NCBI GenBank assembly: GCA_021234155.1
Contig: JAJEKV010000001.1
Span: forward strand, 36,192,826 to 36,256,825
Source: Isoetes taiwanensis
Lineage: Eukaryota > Streptophyta > Lycopodiopsida > Isoetales > Isoetaceae
DNA length: 64,000 bases
Reading direction: 5' to 3'
In this document: positions 45,122 to 56,024 of the stretch, piece after piece
Layout of the letters: every line of letters begins with the position of its first letter
How positions within the stretch are numbered: position 1 is the stretch's first letter
Program-made: the position numbers and the translations under genes
Notes under the pieces: model-generated
The model's input: the letters and a program-made list of their open reading frames with translations, nothing else
What the model was told of the DNA's origin: nothing
Databases searched by the model: none

Positions 45122-46530
45122 GGTCTTATGGGGAAAGGATAAAGGAAAAAAGGAAAAAGGAAAGGAGAGGAGGAAAGAGAGAATGTGAAGGGGCAAAAAG
45201 GCACGGGAAAAGGGAAAAAAGAGAAAGAGAAAGGGGTGGGGATAAGAGAAGAGAAAAATGCATGGAAAAAGGGAAAAGGAAAGAAAAAATCAAAAGGGAG
45301 GGGGGAAGAGAACCTGAGAAAAGGACATGAGGAAAGGGGAAGAGGTAAAGGGGAAAAGGGAAGGGGAAATGGCATAGGAAAAAGGGAAGGAGTGAGAAAA
45401 AAGGTGCAAAATGGGTAAAGGAAGGCAACAAAAAGAGCAAGGGAAAAGAAAAGGGAAAAGGAGAATGGGAAAGAGGAGAAAAAGGGAAAGGGTGAGGAAA
45501 GAAGAAAAGGGAAGGAAAAAATGGCATGGGAAAGGAAAAGAGAGAGGGAAATGGAAGAGAAAAAGGGCACTGAGAAAATGAAAAAGAGTGAAAGGTTAGA
45601 AAAATGAGCAAAAAGGTAGGGAAAAGGGGAAAAAGGAAAAGGGTGGGGAGAAGGGAAGGGAAAAGGGGCATGGAAAAAGGGAAAGTGAAAGGAGAAAGAA
45701 AAAGGGAGGGGCAAAGGAGGAAATAGAACCTGGGAAAAGGGCATTAGAAAAAGGGAAGAGGGAAATGACAAAAGGGAAGGGGATTTAAAGGGCACGAGAA
45801 AAAAAGGGAAGAGGAAAAGGGCAAAGAAAGGGAAAAAGAGAAGCAAAAAAAAACATGGAAAAGAGAAAAGGGAAAGGGTGGGGGGAAAGAGGAAACGGGC
45901 ATGGAAAAAAAGGAAAGAGAACAAATGTGGGAAGGGCATGGAAAAAGGAAAGGAAGGGAAAAAGGGTGAAGGAAAGGGAAAAAGGGCATGTGTAAAAGAG
46001 GAAGAGGGAAACGATCGGGAAAGGAGGAAAACGGAAAGGAAAAAGTCCATCAAGAAAAGAAAAAAAGATTGGGAAAAGGAAAAGAGGGAAAGGGTCAAAA
46101 AAGATGGAAAAGGAGGGGGGAAAGGGAAACATGAGAAGGGTGAGGATCAAGGGATTGAAAAAGAGGGAAGAGGAAGGGGAAAATGGCACGGGAAAAAAGG
46201 GAAGAGGGAAAGGGTGAGGAAAGGGGAAAAAGAGCATGGTAAAAGGAAAAGAAAAAAAGCAAAAGAGGAAGAGGGTGGGGAAAGGAGGAAAAGGGAAGAG
46301 GGTGGGGAAGGAGGAAAAGGGGCACATGAAAAGAGGTAGAGAAAAGGGAATGGAAAGAGGCATAAGGAAAGAGAAAATGAAAAAGACGGGGGAAAGGAAA
46401 GGGAAAAAGGGTACTGGGAAAAGCGAAAGGGTGGAGAAAGAATGAAAGTGGAAGGGAAAGGAAAGGAAAAAGGAAAAGGAAGGCGGAAAGGGGGGAAGGG
46501 AAGGGAAGGGAAGGGAAACAAGCACGAGGT
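45122..46530 (+). repeat. 1.4-kb polypurine (GA) tract
   Basis: The plus strand is almost wholly A and G, built from irregular AAAAGGGAAAGGG and AAAAGGGCATGGAAAAAGGG-type units with rare CAT or CAC interruptions. The complementary strand is a C/T tract, so all reading frames through it are artefacts of composition. Such tracts can form triplex (H-)DNA. Confidence 0.92.
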
Positions 46531-47014
46531 AAAATGGAGAAAGCACAATTTCATTAAAATGAGAAATTTCGTGATTCCAATTAGGAACGAAAATCCTTTT
46601 TAGTCAAATTTATGCCAATTTTTTGAGCAATTATGGCGCCATTTAAAAAAAATATGCATCTAAAGTGCCATTTATTGGCGCCATTAAAAATTCTAGCATT
46701 GCATAAAATGAAGCTGGAGAAACATAACATCACAAAAATAGTTAAAAATTCAATTCATAGATTTGCATATTAAAAATTTGCCAAAACAGGGCAAGGACTC
46801 TAAGAGGCAGCACCAGTATACAAAAGTATTAGTGTACAATTTACATTATTTTCATACAAAATTCAGGGTTCCTCATCAGAACAGGCTCCACAATAGGATC
46901 GGGGTTCAGGTATGGCGGGGCCATGGCTAGAAGAAGCAACCATAGGATCTCCCGAGAAAGCTCTCAAGCCGCGGTATAAAGAAATTGGGATCATCAAGAA
47001 TGTCCATATTGAAT
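46531..47014. other. Left flank of the palindrome-bearing region
   Basis: AT-rich, with ATGGCGCCATTT at about 46633-46644 and a second, TTGGCGCCATT, near 46674. They are partial copies of the palindrome found at 48.5-52.6 kb. This may mark the left end of that element. Confidence 0.4.
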
Positions 47015-50000
47015 TGTGTATTCTTGATCACATCATAGTCCACATCGGGTGGAGCCGGGCATCTCCGGATTTGGTGGATCTGACTTCTTCAACTACGCTA
47101 GGTGGTCTCTCATCACGAGAATGCCGCGATGTAGGATTCGATGAGGGCGGTCAAGCCTATCAAGAATCCCCTTTAGGCACTCATGCTTAAGCGGGTCACT
47201 TTCGAATACAATGCAAAATCTCTTATTCAAGAATGAAGCCCCGCCAAAAGAACCACGGGAAAAGTAATCAAACACCCCTGTTCTGGCGGTACCATTTTTC
47301 GCACGAGGTAACGAGCATGTAGCAGGACCCGGCTGGTTTCTCATAATTATGTCCCCCGGCAAGCCTTGCCTACCAGACTGAATCTGGCACAGTAAGAGCT
47401 TCCCGACCATAGCCTCGGTCTCCCGTCTTCGTCTTCTTCGTTAGGGCATGTGAAGGCGGTGGCGGTTCTTGAGGATGATCGTTGAAGGGGAACTTGAGGT
47501 CAATAAACCCGACGGGGAGGACCTTGATGGCCTGAATCTTTGTGGCATACACTAGTGAATGGGCCTCCCGAACTCCCTGGGGGAGGCGGATTCTTGTATT
47601 CGCCCTCATACATGCCAATATAAACTCCGGATCACGGAATCGAGATCATCCAATCTGAGATGAAATCAAAAAGTTGTGCTCCGCCTTGCAAAGACTACTA
47701 TCCAAAAGAATCGGTGTGTGGTGTTCTTTACAATTTGTATTAAAGAAATTTGTTAGTGTGGTTTTGTCCCACATTGGAAATATGCCTCTAGTGTCGGGGC
47801 AATCAAGGATACCGGGTGCAGAGTGCAAACAACTTGTCCCTTTGGTCGTACGTTAGTTCAACCGAACGGAAGTCTTCAAGATCCTCTCTCTTCAAGGCAA
47901 ACATTGCGTATGAATCTTGCCAAGGCGGTGGCACGTTACGAAAATGCCTTCCTTGCCCACTCCGGTTTCAACCCACTTACTATGCAAGGTGGCCATGGAA
48001 ATCAGGGTCGGTATCCTCGAAGCCCTAAAGACCTTTGCGATCTTGAGATCGATGAAGGACTTGAACTTCCTCGGAAAATTATCCTTCACGTATGCAAAAA
48101 TCTCCTTCTTCAAGAAAGATATGGATCTTAGTGTCTTTGCCCTTGCCTTGAAGAATTGCTTACCTGTATAATCACTAGTGACCTTGACGAAGGTCTTCCC
48201 ATCCAGCACTTCCTGGAACAGAACCCGACAGTCTTCGTAGTCCATACCCCTCATGCACCTCAGGTAGGTCTGACTGAAGTAGTCAGATTCTTTTGCCCGA
48301 TTCTGTGTAATAGTTTGTCCCTTGTTGTCTTTTAGCTTGCAAGATTTCCACAAGTTCCATAGGGACACGAATAACTGAAAAATATCCTCTGGCATGAAGA
48401 CCCACTGGTTGAAATCTTTAGGATGCTTACCACGCATGGTAACTTCAGCCAGAGCCAGATAACGCTGGAAACAACAAGAAGTTAGACTTGAACATTTAAT
48501 GAGCAAATGGCGCCGTGGCGCCATTTGGTGAGGAAATGGCGCCGTGGCGCCGTTTGGTGAGGAAATGGCGCCGTGGCGCCGTTTGGTGAACAAATGGCGC
48601 CACGGCGCCATTTCATAATCTTGCAGAAAATTAAAACATGTACCTTGTATGGTTACGGCGAGATTGCCCGCGTCCCGATGGATCAGGCTTCCCGCATAGA
48701 GCATATTGCTGCCGCAGGTGGGTTATGTTATCAATGAATGGCTCTTTGAAAATAGTCTTCGCAGTGATATCATTGACTTCACAACTGAGCTGCAGGCATT
48801 CCTGTTCGTTGACTGTGCCAGACAACACTCGGCAATTCCGTTGAAGATAAATCTTTGACATTTGCTCTTGGGACTTTGGTGTGCCGAGTCTTCTACATAC
48901 AAGTTGAGCAGCCATAACTGAATGATTACCATTCACTATATAATAGTGCATCCCCATGAGGTCATCCTCGGTTTTCCAAGGGACCAGTTTGTTTGTGAGG
49001 GGATTGAATGGAATCACATCAGCGGGAGTGAAGACTGGATGTGGGTCTCTCTGAAAGGACTCCACCAAAGTTTTGACGTGCTCCATATTCCTTGGTCTAG
49101 ATGTCAGATTTGCTGGTCCTTGATATAATTTGAACACGTCTATTTTTTTAATGAATGTGACACCGAGAGGAAAACGGATGCGGTGATCGTAAAATTTTTT
49201 GGTGTATTTCTCTGCCGTCTTTTCCTCTTGACCTTTCCACTAGAAGATTTGCGGGCACCTCTAGCAAGTCTTTGAGCTATTCTTAATGTGAGCTTCTTTG
49301 GCTCTAGCTTCTTAATGGGGACCCTTTTGGCCGGTGTGTCCGCAGGATCCTCGCTATGCCTTGGGCTCGGAGGTTCACCACCACTTCTAGGACTTCCAGC
49401 AGGACTTGGAGTCCGAGGCGCTCTCCTTTGTTTTTTTGGTGTCCTCTCCTTCTCAAGGGTCTCCCTACTGTCGTCTTCTTTTTCCCATCCGTTTCCTCTG
49501 TCTCCACTTCCTTTCCCTCCGTTTCTGTGGTCGCCTTTCCTTCCTTCCGCCCCTTGCCTTCCCTATCCTTTTCTTTCCTTGCCCTTTTCTTTTCCTTCTT
49601 TTCCCTCTTTTCTTTATCTTCCTTCTCTTTCTTTTCCTTCTCTTCCTTTTCCTTCTCTTCCTTTTCCTTCTCTTCCTTTTCTTTAGATTGTTTCTTTTCC
49701 TTCTTTTCCATATCTGGATCTTTGTGATCCTTTCTCTTAACTTTCCTCTTGCCCGCCGCCTTTCCTTCCTCCGGTTCTGGACATCCTCGATAGAAGATGA
49801 GGAGTCTTTGTCTACTTGCAGTGTATCCCTAGGTTGTCTTGTCTTCTTCTTGCTCCTTTGTTTTTTAGCCAGGCCGTGTCCACAATGGCGGGTAGTTTCT
49901 GCTGGGCTATTGCCTTGACAACGAATGAAGGCGAGTTTTTCGACTCGTTCATCCGATTGCGAAGAATCATAAAGCCCCTCAAGATTTCTTGTGGACCTTT

Positions 50001-50363
50001 GATGTCAGCTTCTTCAAAATTTGTTGTCGACGGGCAAATATGACTTTGCTTCTTCGCCGAACCCGGCTACATTTGCAATGCTAGCGAGACATTCTGATGG
50101 GATCATAAAACTTCCAGTCCACATAGTACACAATTATTCTCTGCTTCAAAGTATCTTCGCAGACCCCGGATCCAATCCTCGCGACCAAGCTCTTGGCAAC
50201 CAACTTCATTTGGACCAAGATACGGCTGGTAAATGCGGTACCATTTTACGTGTTCCGTCTCCCTTATAAGGAGGCAGAGCTCTCTTCTGATCTCCTTTAG
50301 AGCCTGTAGTAAAAGAGAGGGGCTCACCCGCATTACTTCCATGCACCAGTACCTCTCTATCAA
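47015..50363 (-). pseudogene. ParB-like domain protein with DNA methyltransferase-like C-terminus
   Basis: Minus-strand segments in order: an N-terminal part from about 50363 (VKWYRIYQPYLGPNEVGCQE, and MNESKNSPSFVVKAIAQQKL), a long Lys/Glu-rich linker (49730-49470), then a ParB/sulfiredoxin-like domain (about 49230-48655). The domain has IDVFKLYQGPANLTSRPRNM, HVKTLVESFQRDPHPVFTP, HYYIVNGNHSVMAAQLVCRR and LSCEVND. A probable intron with four palindromes follows (about 48653-48470). Then come WVFMPEDIFQLFVSLWNLWK and IPTLISMATLHSKWVETG, and ILLDSSLCKAEHNF. The C-terminus (47410-47093) has GLPGDIIMRNQPGPATC and GVFDYFSRGSFGGASFLNKR followed by FCIVFESDP. The last fits motif I of beta-class N4/N6 DNA methylases (D-x-F-x-G-S ... 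E-x-D-P). ParB-methylase fusions are known in phages. A stop at about 47634 and other shifts suggest decay. No catalytic DPPY was recognised. Confidence 0.55.
48470..48653 (-). other. Probable intron holding four GGCGCC palindromes
   Basis: The ParB-like frame meets a donor-like AG|GTACATG at about 48644, and coding resumes near RYLALAE (CCAG|CGTTATC, or further upstream to keep phase). The four palindromes are at 48505-48526, 48534-48555, 48563-48584 and 48592-48613, all spaced 29 bases apart. Exact splice sites are unresolved. Confidence 0.5.
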
Positions 50364-50491
50364 ACATCATAATGCAGTCGGATTGAAATTGTGTTTCCGC
50401 ACGTAAGATAGCTGCAACAAAGAGGCATCAGCAACAAAGAGGCATCAGTAAATGGTTTGAACAAGCAGGCAGACAATAGGTTGTGGTTGGC

Positions 50492-51051
50492 AAATGGCGC
50501 CGTGGCGCCATTTGTATCAGTCCAGTGCATAAGCACGGAGGCTGATCGTATGCCTATCCCTGCGTTTGGTCGAAGAGGCCTCCACCCAGTCCAAACCACT
50601 CCCCATCGCAATATTCGAGGAAGATGGTTCGAAGGAGAGTGGATCGGATCGGGTGGTGGAAACCGCGACCGTAGGAGATACCACAAATGAACAAGCTGCA
50701 TGAACCGGATGACTAGGCAAACAACAAGTTCCCAATGTATGCTAATAGACATCAAATGGCGCCATGGCGCCATTTGCCAACAACAAGGCCCTATGGTAAG
50801 CTAATACACATCAAATGGCGCCATGGCGCCATTTGCCAACAACAAGTCCCAAATGTATGCTAATACACATCAAATGGCGCCATGGCGCCATTTGCCAACA
50901 ACAAGACCCTATGGTAAGCTACCAGGCATCCTAAAGTAAGCTAAGACTCCTAAAGTGCACTCAATCATCCAAATGGCGCCATGGCGCCATTTGTCAACTA
51001 TAAGACCCTAAAGTGGTTACCAGGCATCTAAATAGCGCGGTGGCGCCATTT
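50492..51051. repeat. Palindrome cluster upstream of the ParB-like gene
   Basis: Copies of a 22-bp dyad with half-site AAATGGCGCC lie at 50492-50513, 50754-50775, 50813-50834, 50872-50893, 50971-50992 and 51030-51051 (the last is mutated). A lone half-site is at 51223. The copies at 50754, 50813 and 50872 are 59 bases apart, as are 50971 and 51030, because they sit in tandem units with GCCAACAACAAG and GCTAATACACATC. Confidence 0.92.
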
Positions 51052-51099
51052 AGCCCAAACAAACAATGCAAGTAGACGACATACCTGTCCCTTGAGGTA

Positions 51100-52387
51100 A
51101 GCTAGCTTCTGTCTCCACATTTTGTTGAGCTCCAGAATTGTCCATTTCCATTTCGCGCGCCTTGAATTTGGTCCGAAAACCGGTGTGTATCTAGATGTGT
51201 TGAGGCTACCGAATCAGCGGGGAAATGGCGCCGTAAATCACCAAAAAAAAGGATGAAAAAGGGTTGCTTTAGTATTTGGCGCCAGGGCGCCTAGCGGCTA
51301 GGTTACGGGCGCCGGGCGCTAAGGTCGGAGGCGGAGCTGGAATCGAAAACGAATAAATTAATGAGAAGCTTCAGAAAAACAGCGCCAACTAGGGGCCCAT
51401 CGCTGTCCAGCGCCCATGCCGGGCGGCCCAGCGCCCATGCCCGCCCCCCACGCCCGCCCGTGCCGTCGGCGTCCAAATTCGCCCATGCCCGCCCAGCCGC
51501 CCACTCCCGCCCATGCCCGTGGCGGTCCAGGCGCCCATGCCCGCCACAATTCGAATTTTGAAATTTAATATTTCCGGGCCTAAACGCAGCTTCCCAAATT
51601 TGAACATAAAATTCAAAATTCCGCCCGCCCTTAATTAACATAAAAGTCAAAATTCCTTACCAGAGATATTGAAATTTGATCGCCACCGCCCAAATTTGAA
51701 TCGTCCCGGCTTTTGAAAATTGTACTTTGCCTTTAAAGCTCCCTCTTTTGCCGCCCGTTCTCCCACTTAATCACGACCATGCCACGGCCCAGGCGTTTTG
51801 ATCACCGCGGTTCGGTAGCTTCGAATCCGCTGTTCGTCTAAATTTGCGCTCGCTAAGCATAAAGGCGCTTCTTTTCTCGTAGCCTAGGTAGAAACTTTGC
51901 AAGGCGCATGCGTGCTGTCAGGCGCTTTCTTCTTCGCGCTCACAGAAATCCCAGGTGATTCTTGGCGCTTTCTTCTTGGCGAATCCTCCTTCTTCTTCTC
52001 GAATCTTTCTTGGCGCTTTCTTCTTGGCGCTCTTCTTGGCGCATTCTTCTGCCAATATATCTGCTGGGATCAGCTTCATTTTCCTGTTCTATCTACTGCT
52101 CCAGGACATACCACTATGGATCTATCTAATATCAAGTAAGTCCCTTGTTTTACGGTATAAATTACGTTCTATTGCTGCCATGTGTATAGAGTGTTCAAAT
52201 GCTGACATTAATGCTGCTAGGACACAGAACCTTGGTTTCAATTGCAAAGTTGGCATGGGGTGCCCATGTCATGCATGCCTGCTCTTATTGACACATATAC
52301 AACAATGGGAGCAAGAATGCATAACATAGGCACCTCGTGTAGATTTTGTGATGGAGTTAAGCCATTTGGTGGAAATGGTGTTGGATC
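51100..52387. promoter_or_regulatory. Intergenic region between divergent genes
   Basis: This lies between the minus-strand ParB-like gene and the plus-strand DUF8039/DUF7869 genes, so it should hold both promoters. It includes a GC-rich block of CGCCCATGCC repeats (51405-51545), TTGGCGC(T/A)TTCTTCTTGGCG repeats (51905-52050) and a possible first exon, ATGGATCTATCTAATATCAAG|GTAAGT-like at 52116. CATGGGGTGCCCATG, a small dyad, sits at 52254. No TATA box was assigned. Confidence 0.4.
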
Positions 52388-52644
52388 AAATGGCGCCATG
52401 GCGCCATTTGGTCGAAATGGTGTTTGGATCAAATGGCGCTTTTGGTCGAAATGGTGTTTGGATCAAATGGCGCCATAGCGCCATTTGATCCAAATTCACA
52501 CCTATGGCACATTCATAGGTGTGAATTTGGATCAAATGGCGCTATGGTGCCATTTGATCCAAACACCATTTCGACCAAATGGCGCCATGGCGCCATTTGA
52601 TCCAAGTGTTCACCGTTACACCAAATGGCGCCATGGCGCCATTT
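52388..52644. repeat. Second palindrome cluster with a 63-bp-arm cruciform
   Basis: Dyads of the AAATGGCGCC family lie at 52388-52409, 52465-52486, 52534-52555, 52577-52598 and 52623-52644. Around them 52444-52506 and 52514-52576 are 63-bp inverted arms with one mismatch and a 7-base loop (GCACATT). The similarity continues outward after an 11-base deletion on the left. Confidence 0.93.
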
Positions 52645-52765
52645 AGCTCCAAATTTGGACCAAAATTTATACTTTTGTACTAAATAGCGCCATTTTCGTT
52701 TATTTTTTGCTTATTTTTCCTCTATTTCATATGTTCTGAAAAGTATCGCCTTGCTTGATTGAAAC

Positions 52766-53266
52766 ATGTTTAATTTTCCCCTGTACAACCTATTTGTCGG
52801 AGGGACAATTGTTGCCCGGGGACATATTTTGAATAGAACCACTCTTCATGGGAAGGAAATAGATCCTTCAAATGTAGCAATTGAGGTCACGGAGTCCGTG
52901 ATCCCATCGACAGAGCTTCCAGTCCCCTGCGGAGGGGCAGATAACATTGGTGAAGCAGTAGGCACATTCATTCAGTGGCCTAAGAGGGATGTAAAACCAA
53001 ATGAGTGGCCCTCAAGTGAAGATACGTCTTCGAGATCCCTCAATTTGCCCTCTTCACAAGAGGATTCATCTAGTAGTCCATCTGTCAGTAGCCCGCCGGA
53101 CATCAGTTTCACTGCTCACTGTGGTGAACCAAGCAACACAGCAACAAATGAAGAAGACGAGATAGTAGAGGAGATTGGAGGTCATGAGAATCTAGCTGCC
53201 CGTCTTGGTCTCAGGTTGTTTAAGCCTGAAGATGAGCGATCTACTACTCGGAAACAGATCTACTAG
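52766..53266 (+). CDS. DUF8039-like domain protein (transposon-associated)
   Basis: A 166-residue frame that starts near a conserved block: VGGTIVARGHILNRTTLHGK, SVIPSTELPVPCGG and NIGEAVGTFIQWPKRDV. This matches my memory of DUF8039, a plant domain found beside transposase-associated and En/Spm-type sequences (pattern VA-G-V ... LHG ... LP-P ... GEAVG-FI-WP). A Ser/Glu-rich tail follows. Its upstream exons are not resolved, and it may be one exon of a longer gene running into 53.3-53.8 kb and the DUF7869 part. Two palindromes lie just upstream. Confidence 0.6.
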   Translation: MFNFPLYNLFVGGTIVARGHILNRTTLHGKEIDPSNVAIEVTESVIPSTELPVPCGGADNIGEAVGTFIQWPKRDVKPNEWPSSEDTSSRSLNLPSSQEDSSSSPSVSSPPDISFTAHCGEPSNTATNEEDEIVEEIGGHENLAARLGLRLFKPEDERSTTRKQIY

Positions 53267-53268
53267 GT

Positions 53269-53841
53269 TTGCCATGCTACATTCTTCACTCCTGCACCGG
53301 ATCTAAATATTCGGAGGCGAATATAGTCTTTAGTGATCCTCAGGATGCTATAGACGATGAGTTCTTGGGTGTATCAAAGGTCGGGCTTTCAGTGGGTAAC
53401 ATAATAGATCCAACGGGAAACCAAAATATCAGGTCATGTCATGCTTGTCTTTGAGAGGCCTATAGCTAATGATCTAGTAACTTTGGGAGACCCATCTTTG
53501 TTTTGCTTCATGATGGTAGGACAGTTTCACAACATTTACAAGCTCTTGCTGCTCTCGAACATGATGATTTAGAAGTTGAGTGCTTGGAAGCTGATGTCGA
53601 GAAGCAATTCAAGAGGAAAAGGAAATATACATATGTGAAGAGGGTCAGGAGGGAACCAAAGGGGGATGGCAAGGAGGAGAGGATGTGCGCTTCCAAGGCA
53701 ATTAAGAGTGATCTAAAATCAACATCTTTTGCAAGGACTAATGTGTCAAAAAGCGAGCCGGCAGCAAGTATGTGCCTTAAGAAAAGAATTTTATTCTCAA
53801 TCAAGCGATTGTGGATTACGCTTTTATTTTTGATGTGTTGA
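53269..53841 (+). other. Coding-like fragments between DUF8039 and DUF7869 parts
   Basis: Short frames at 53269-53454 (DDEFLGVSKVGLSVGNIIDP) and 53503-53841 (LEVECLEADVEKQFKRKRKY, then a very basic stretch) look like exons of the same gene in different frames. A basic nuclear-signal-like run supports this, but splice sites were not fixed. Confidence 0.4.
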
Positions 53842-53892
53842 GTGTAACTTATACAAGTGGCAAATGGAGGTCGGAGGCGAAAGTAGTGGTGC

Positions 53893-56024
53893 GTGGAGTG
53901 GAGTCTTTGTCACACCGCATGGCGCGTGGCTTTAGGAGTTGCTCGATCCACGTTTTATAGTTGGAGGAAGAGGTTCGAAGTTAGGTGGAAAACGGGTGAG
54001 CATGGTAATCTGTGCTCTAAGAAGCCTAGATCTGTGACACTAGCTACAGAAAGTGTGCTTGATACCTTCATTAGTGAGAATGCAGAGAGCATTCCACATA
54101 GAAGCAAAAAAGGAAAGGATGATATAAGGGAGAATGTTCGCAAACTTCCTTCCATCCTTAATAAGAAGAGCATACATAAGGAGGTGGGCGCCGTGGTGGA
54201 AGAATTGACAGGAAAGAGTGTAACCTTGCCCTCTTTTTACAATATTTGGAAGAAAGAGTTTCCAGACGTCAGCATAGCAAAAAATACAGCATTCTCCAAG
54301 TGTAACATATGTGTAGTCATCAAGCAGAAATTGGAAAGAACAAAAGATATAAGGGAGAGGCGCAACCTTTCAATTCAACGGCGGGCACATATGTTGGAAC
54401 AACGTTCCTGTAGGAGTCAATATTGGCATTGGCGTGCATTATCACATCGTTCGCCAGAAAGTCACCTCTGCATAATACATGATAAGATGGATCAGGTCAA
54501 AACACTCACACCAAGAAGTCACCATCTCGCAAAGTCTGTTTGGAGAGGAGATCGCTTGAAGAGCAAATTTTGCGGGAGCATTGACACATGGTCATGGTGG
54601 ACGGGCTTATGGCCATTTCTCTCTTGATCTTTGGAAGGATGACTCAAACTTTCATGTTGGATCACTTTCTAGGATCCTACACTATCTTGAGTTGCCGGAA
54701 GAAGACAAGTGTGGTGATTTGTGTGGAAGCAGAACTACAGATTGCAAATTGATGCAAGCCCTAAAAGATACTCGACCACTGCAACATAAGCTAGTGCAGA
54801 CACAAGAGAAGATGCCTTCATCTTCTAGTGCCAACTTAGAAGGCTTCAATCCTCTTCCTCGAAATCTCTACTTACAGTTGGATAATGCATCGGGTCAAAA
54901 TAAAAATAGATATGTGTTCTCCTACCTCTCTTATTTGACATGGCTTAAGGTATTCGATGAGATTCAGGTTGGCTTCATGATGGTTGGGCACACTCATGAC
55001 GATATTGATGCATTGTTTGGGAACTTTTCGACATTAATGAGTTCATCGGATGCTCTAACTTTGCCTGAGTTGCTTTACTTGTTTAGCAAGTGCAATGCAA
55101 AGTCTCCTGTTCCATATTTTGTGGATGAAGTTCCAGATTGGAAAGGCTTTGTCAAGGGATATATCCCTGATAAGGGCCAACGTCTAACAGGCCATACCGA
55201 GCCATTGCTATTCCGATTTAAAATGGATGGGAAATGGCCCATTATGCAATATAAGATGCGGCCAACCCATAAAGAGTGGATTCCAGAAAATGGAATAAGA
55301 ATGTGGAAGGAGGATGAAAATGGTGAGCCAACGTTACCAACAGGGGTGCCTAAAAATATCCCTCCAAGGAAGACATTGAAAGATCTCCCTGGCCTGGCAG
55401 ACAGCATCAGCAAGTACATAGCATTATGGAATTCCTTCTGCAAAAATCAAGAAGATAGTGTGTTTGCACGACAGTACAAAGCAACTATGGATTACTGGAA
55501 CGAGATTCTTTTGTGTTTGGAAGATGTATCTCCAGGACGACCTCAAAATGATAACTTTTGGTTGCGTACAAGGCAAGAACCTCTACAAGCTGCATTTACT
55601 CCAGAGGTCGATGAAGCCGCTGTGCTTGTAAGACCTTTGCCTACATATTGTGGGCCAGCAGATGGGCGTCCAGTGTTGCCTATGGATGAGTTCGATCCTC
55701 ATGCACATGTTACGAAAGGTATGTTTGTTTTAGTCCGACCTGGAGACGATGAAACTCCAACGTGGTTGGGCTTTGAGGAAAGAAGATGCCATCCTAGATC
55801 CGAGTCTACCAATTATGGTCACATTTATGTATCATGGTAGATGCACATTGGTCGTGACTATCAAAAGTTGCTTAACTAAGCGTTGGCGACCCAATCCATC
55901 AGATCCATCAAGGTATGAGAAGTTAGATGCCATACATTATGCATGGGATGCAAATGGCAAAAGACCGAAGACTGTTCAGATTCCAAAATACATTGTTGAC
56001 ATGTGGGGGGACATAGCAGGGTAA
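53893..56024 (+). pseudogene. DUF7869-like RNase H-fold protein (broken)
   Basis: An HTH-like start, ALGVARSTFYSWRKRFEVRW, is followed by a helical region, then TAFSKCNICVVIKQKLE and SHLCIIHDKMDQVKTLTPR. After shifts at about 54520 and 54575 it continues HGHGGRAYGHFSLDLWKDDS, LYLQLDNASGQNKNRYVFSY, and VGFMMVGHTHDDIDALFG. A last shift near 55840 leads to LTKRWRPNPSDPSRYEKLD and a stop at 56024. D-K-M-D, L-D-N and H-T-H-D-D-I-D are the conserved blocks I know from DUF7869 proteins, which look like degenerate or active RNase H-fold transposases. The HTH supports DNA binding. Three frameshifts make this copy inactive unless they are assembly errors. Confidence 0.8.

Noticed and set aside
45046-46546. 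Long minus-strand frames rich in Phe/Pro/Ser and plus-strand Lys/Gly/Glu frames
   Set aside because: They are products of the polypurine composition; both strands stay open and no domain is visible.
49304-49730. Lys/Glu-rich frame as a separate gene
   Set aside because: A low-complexity linker that lies in line with the ParB-like gene; no independent start context.
51303-51650. Gly/Trp-rich minus-strand and Pro/Ala-rich plus-strand frames
   Set aside because: They arise from CGCCCATGCC repeats in the divergent promoter region.
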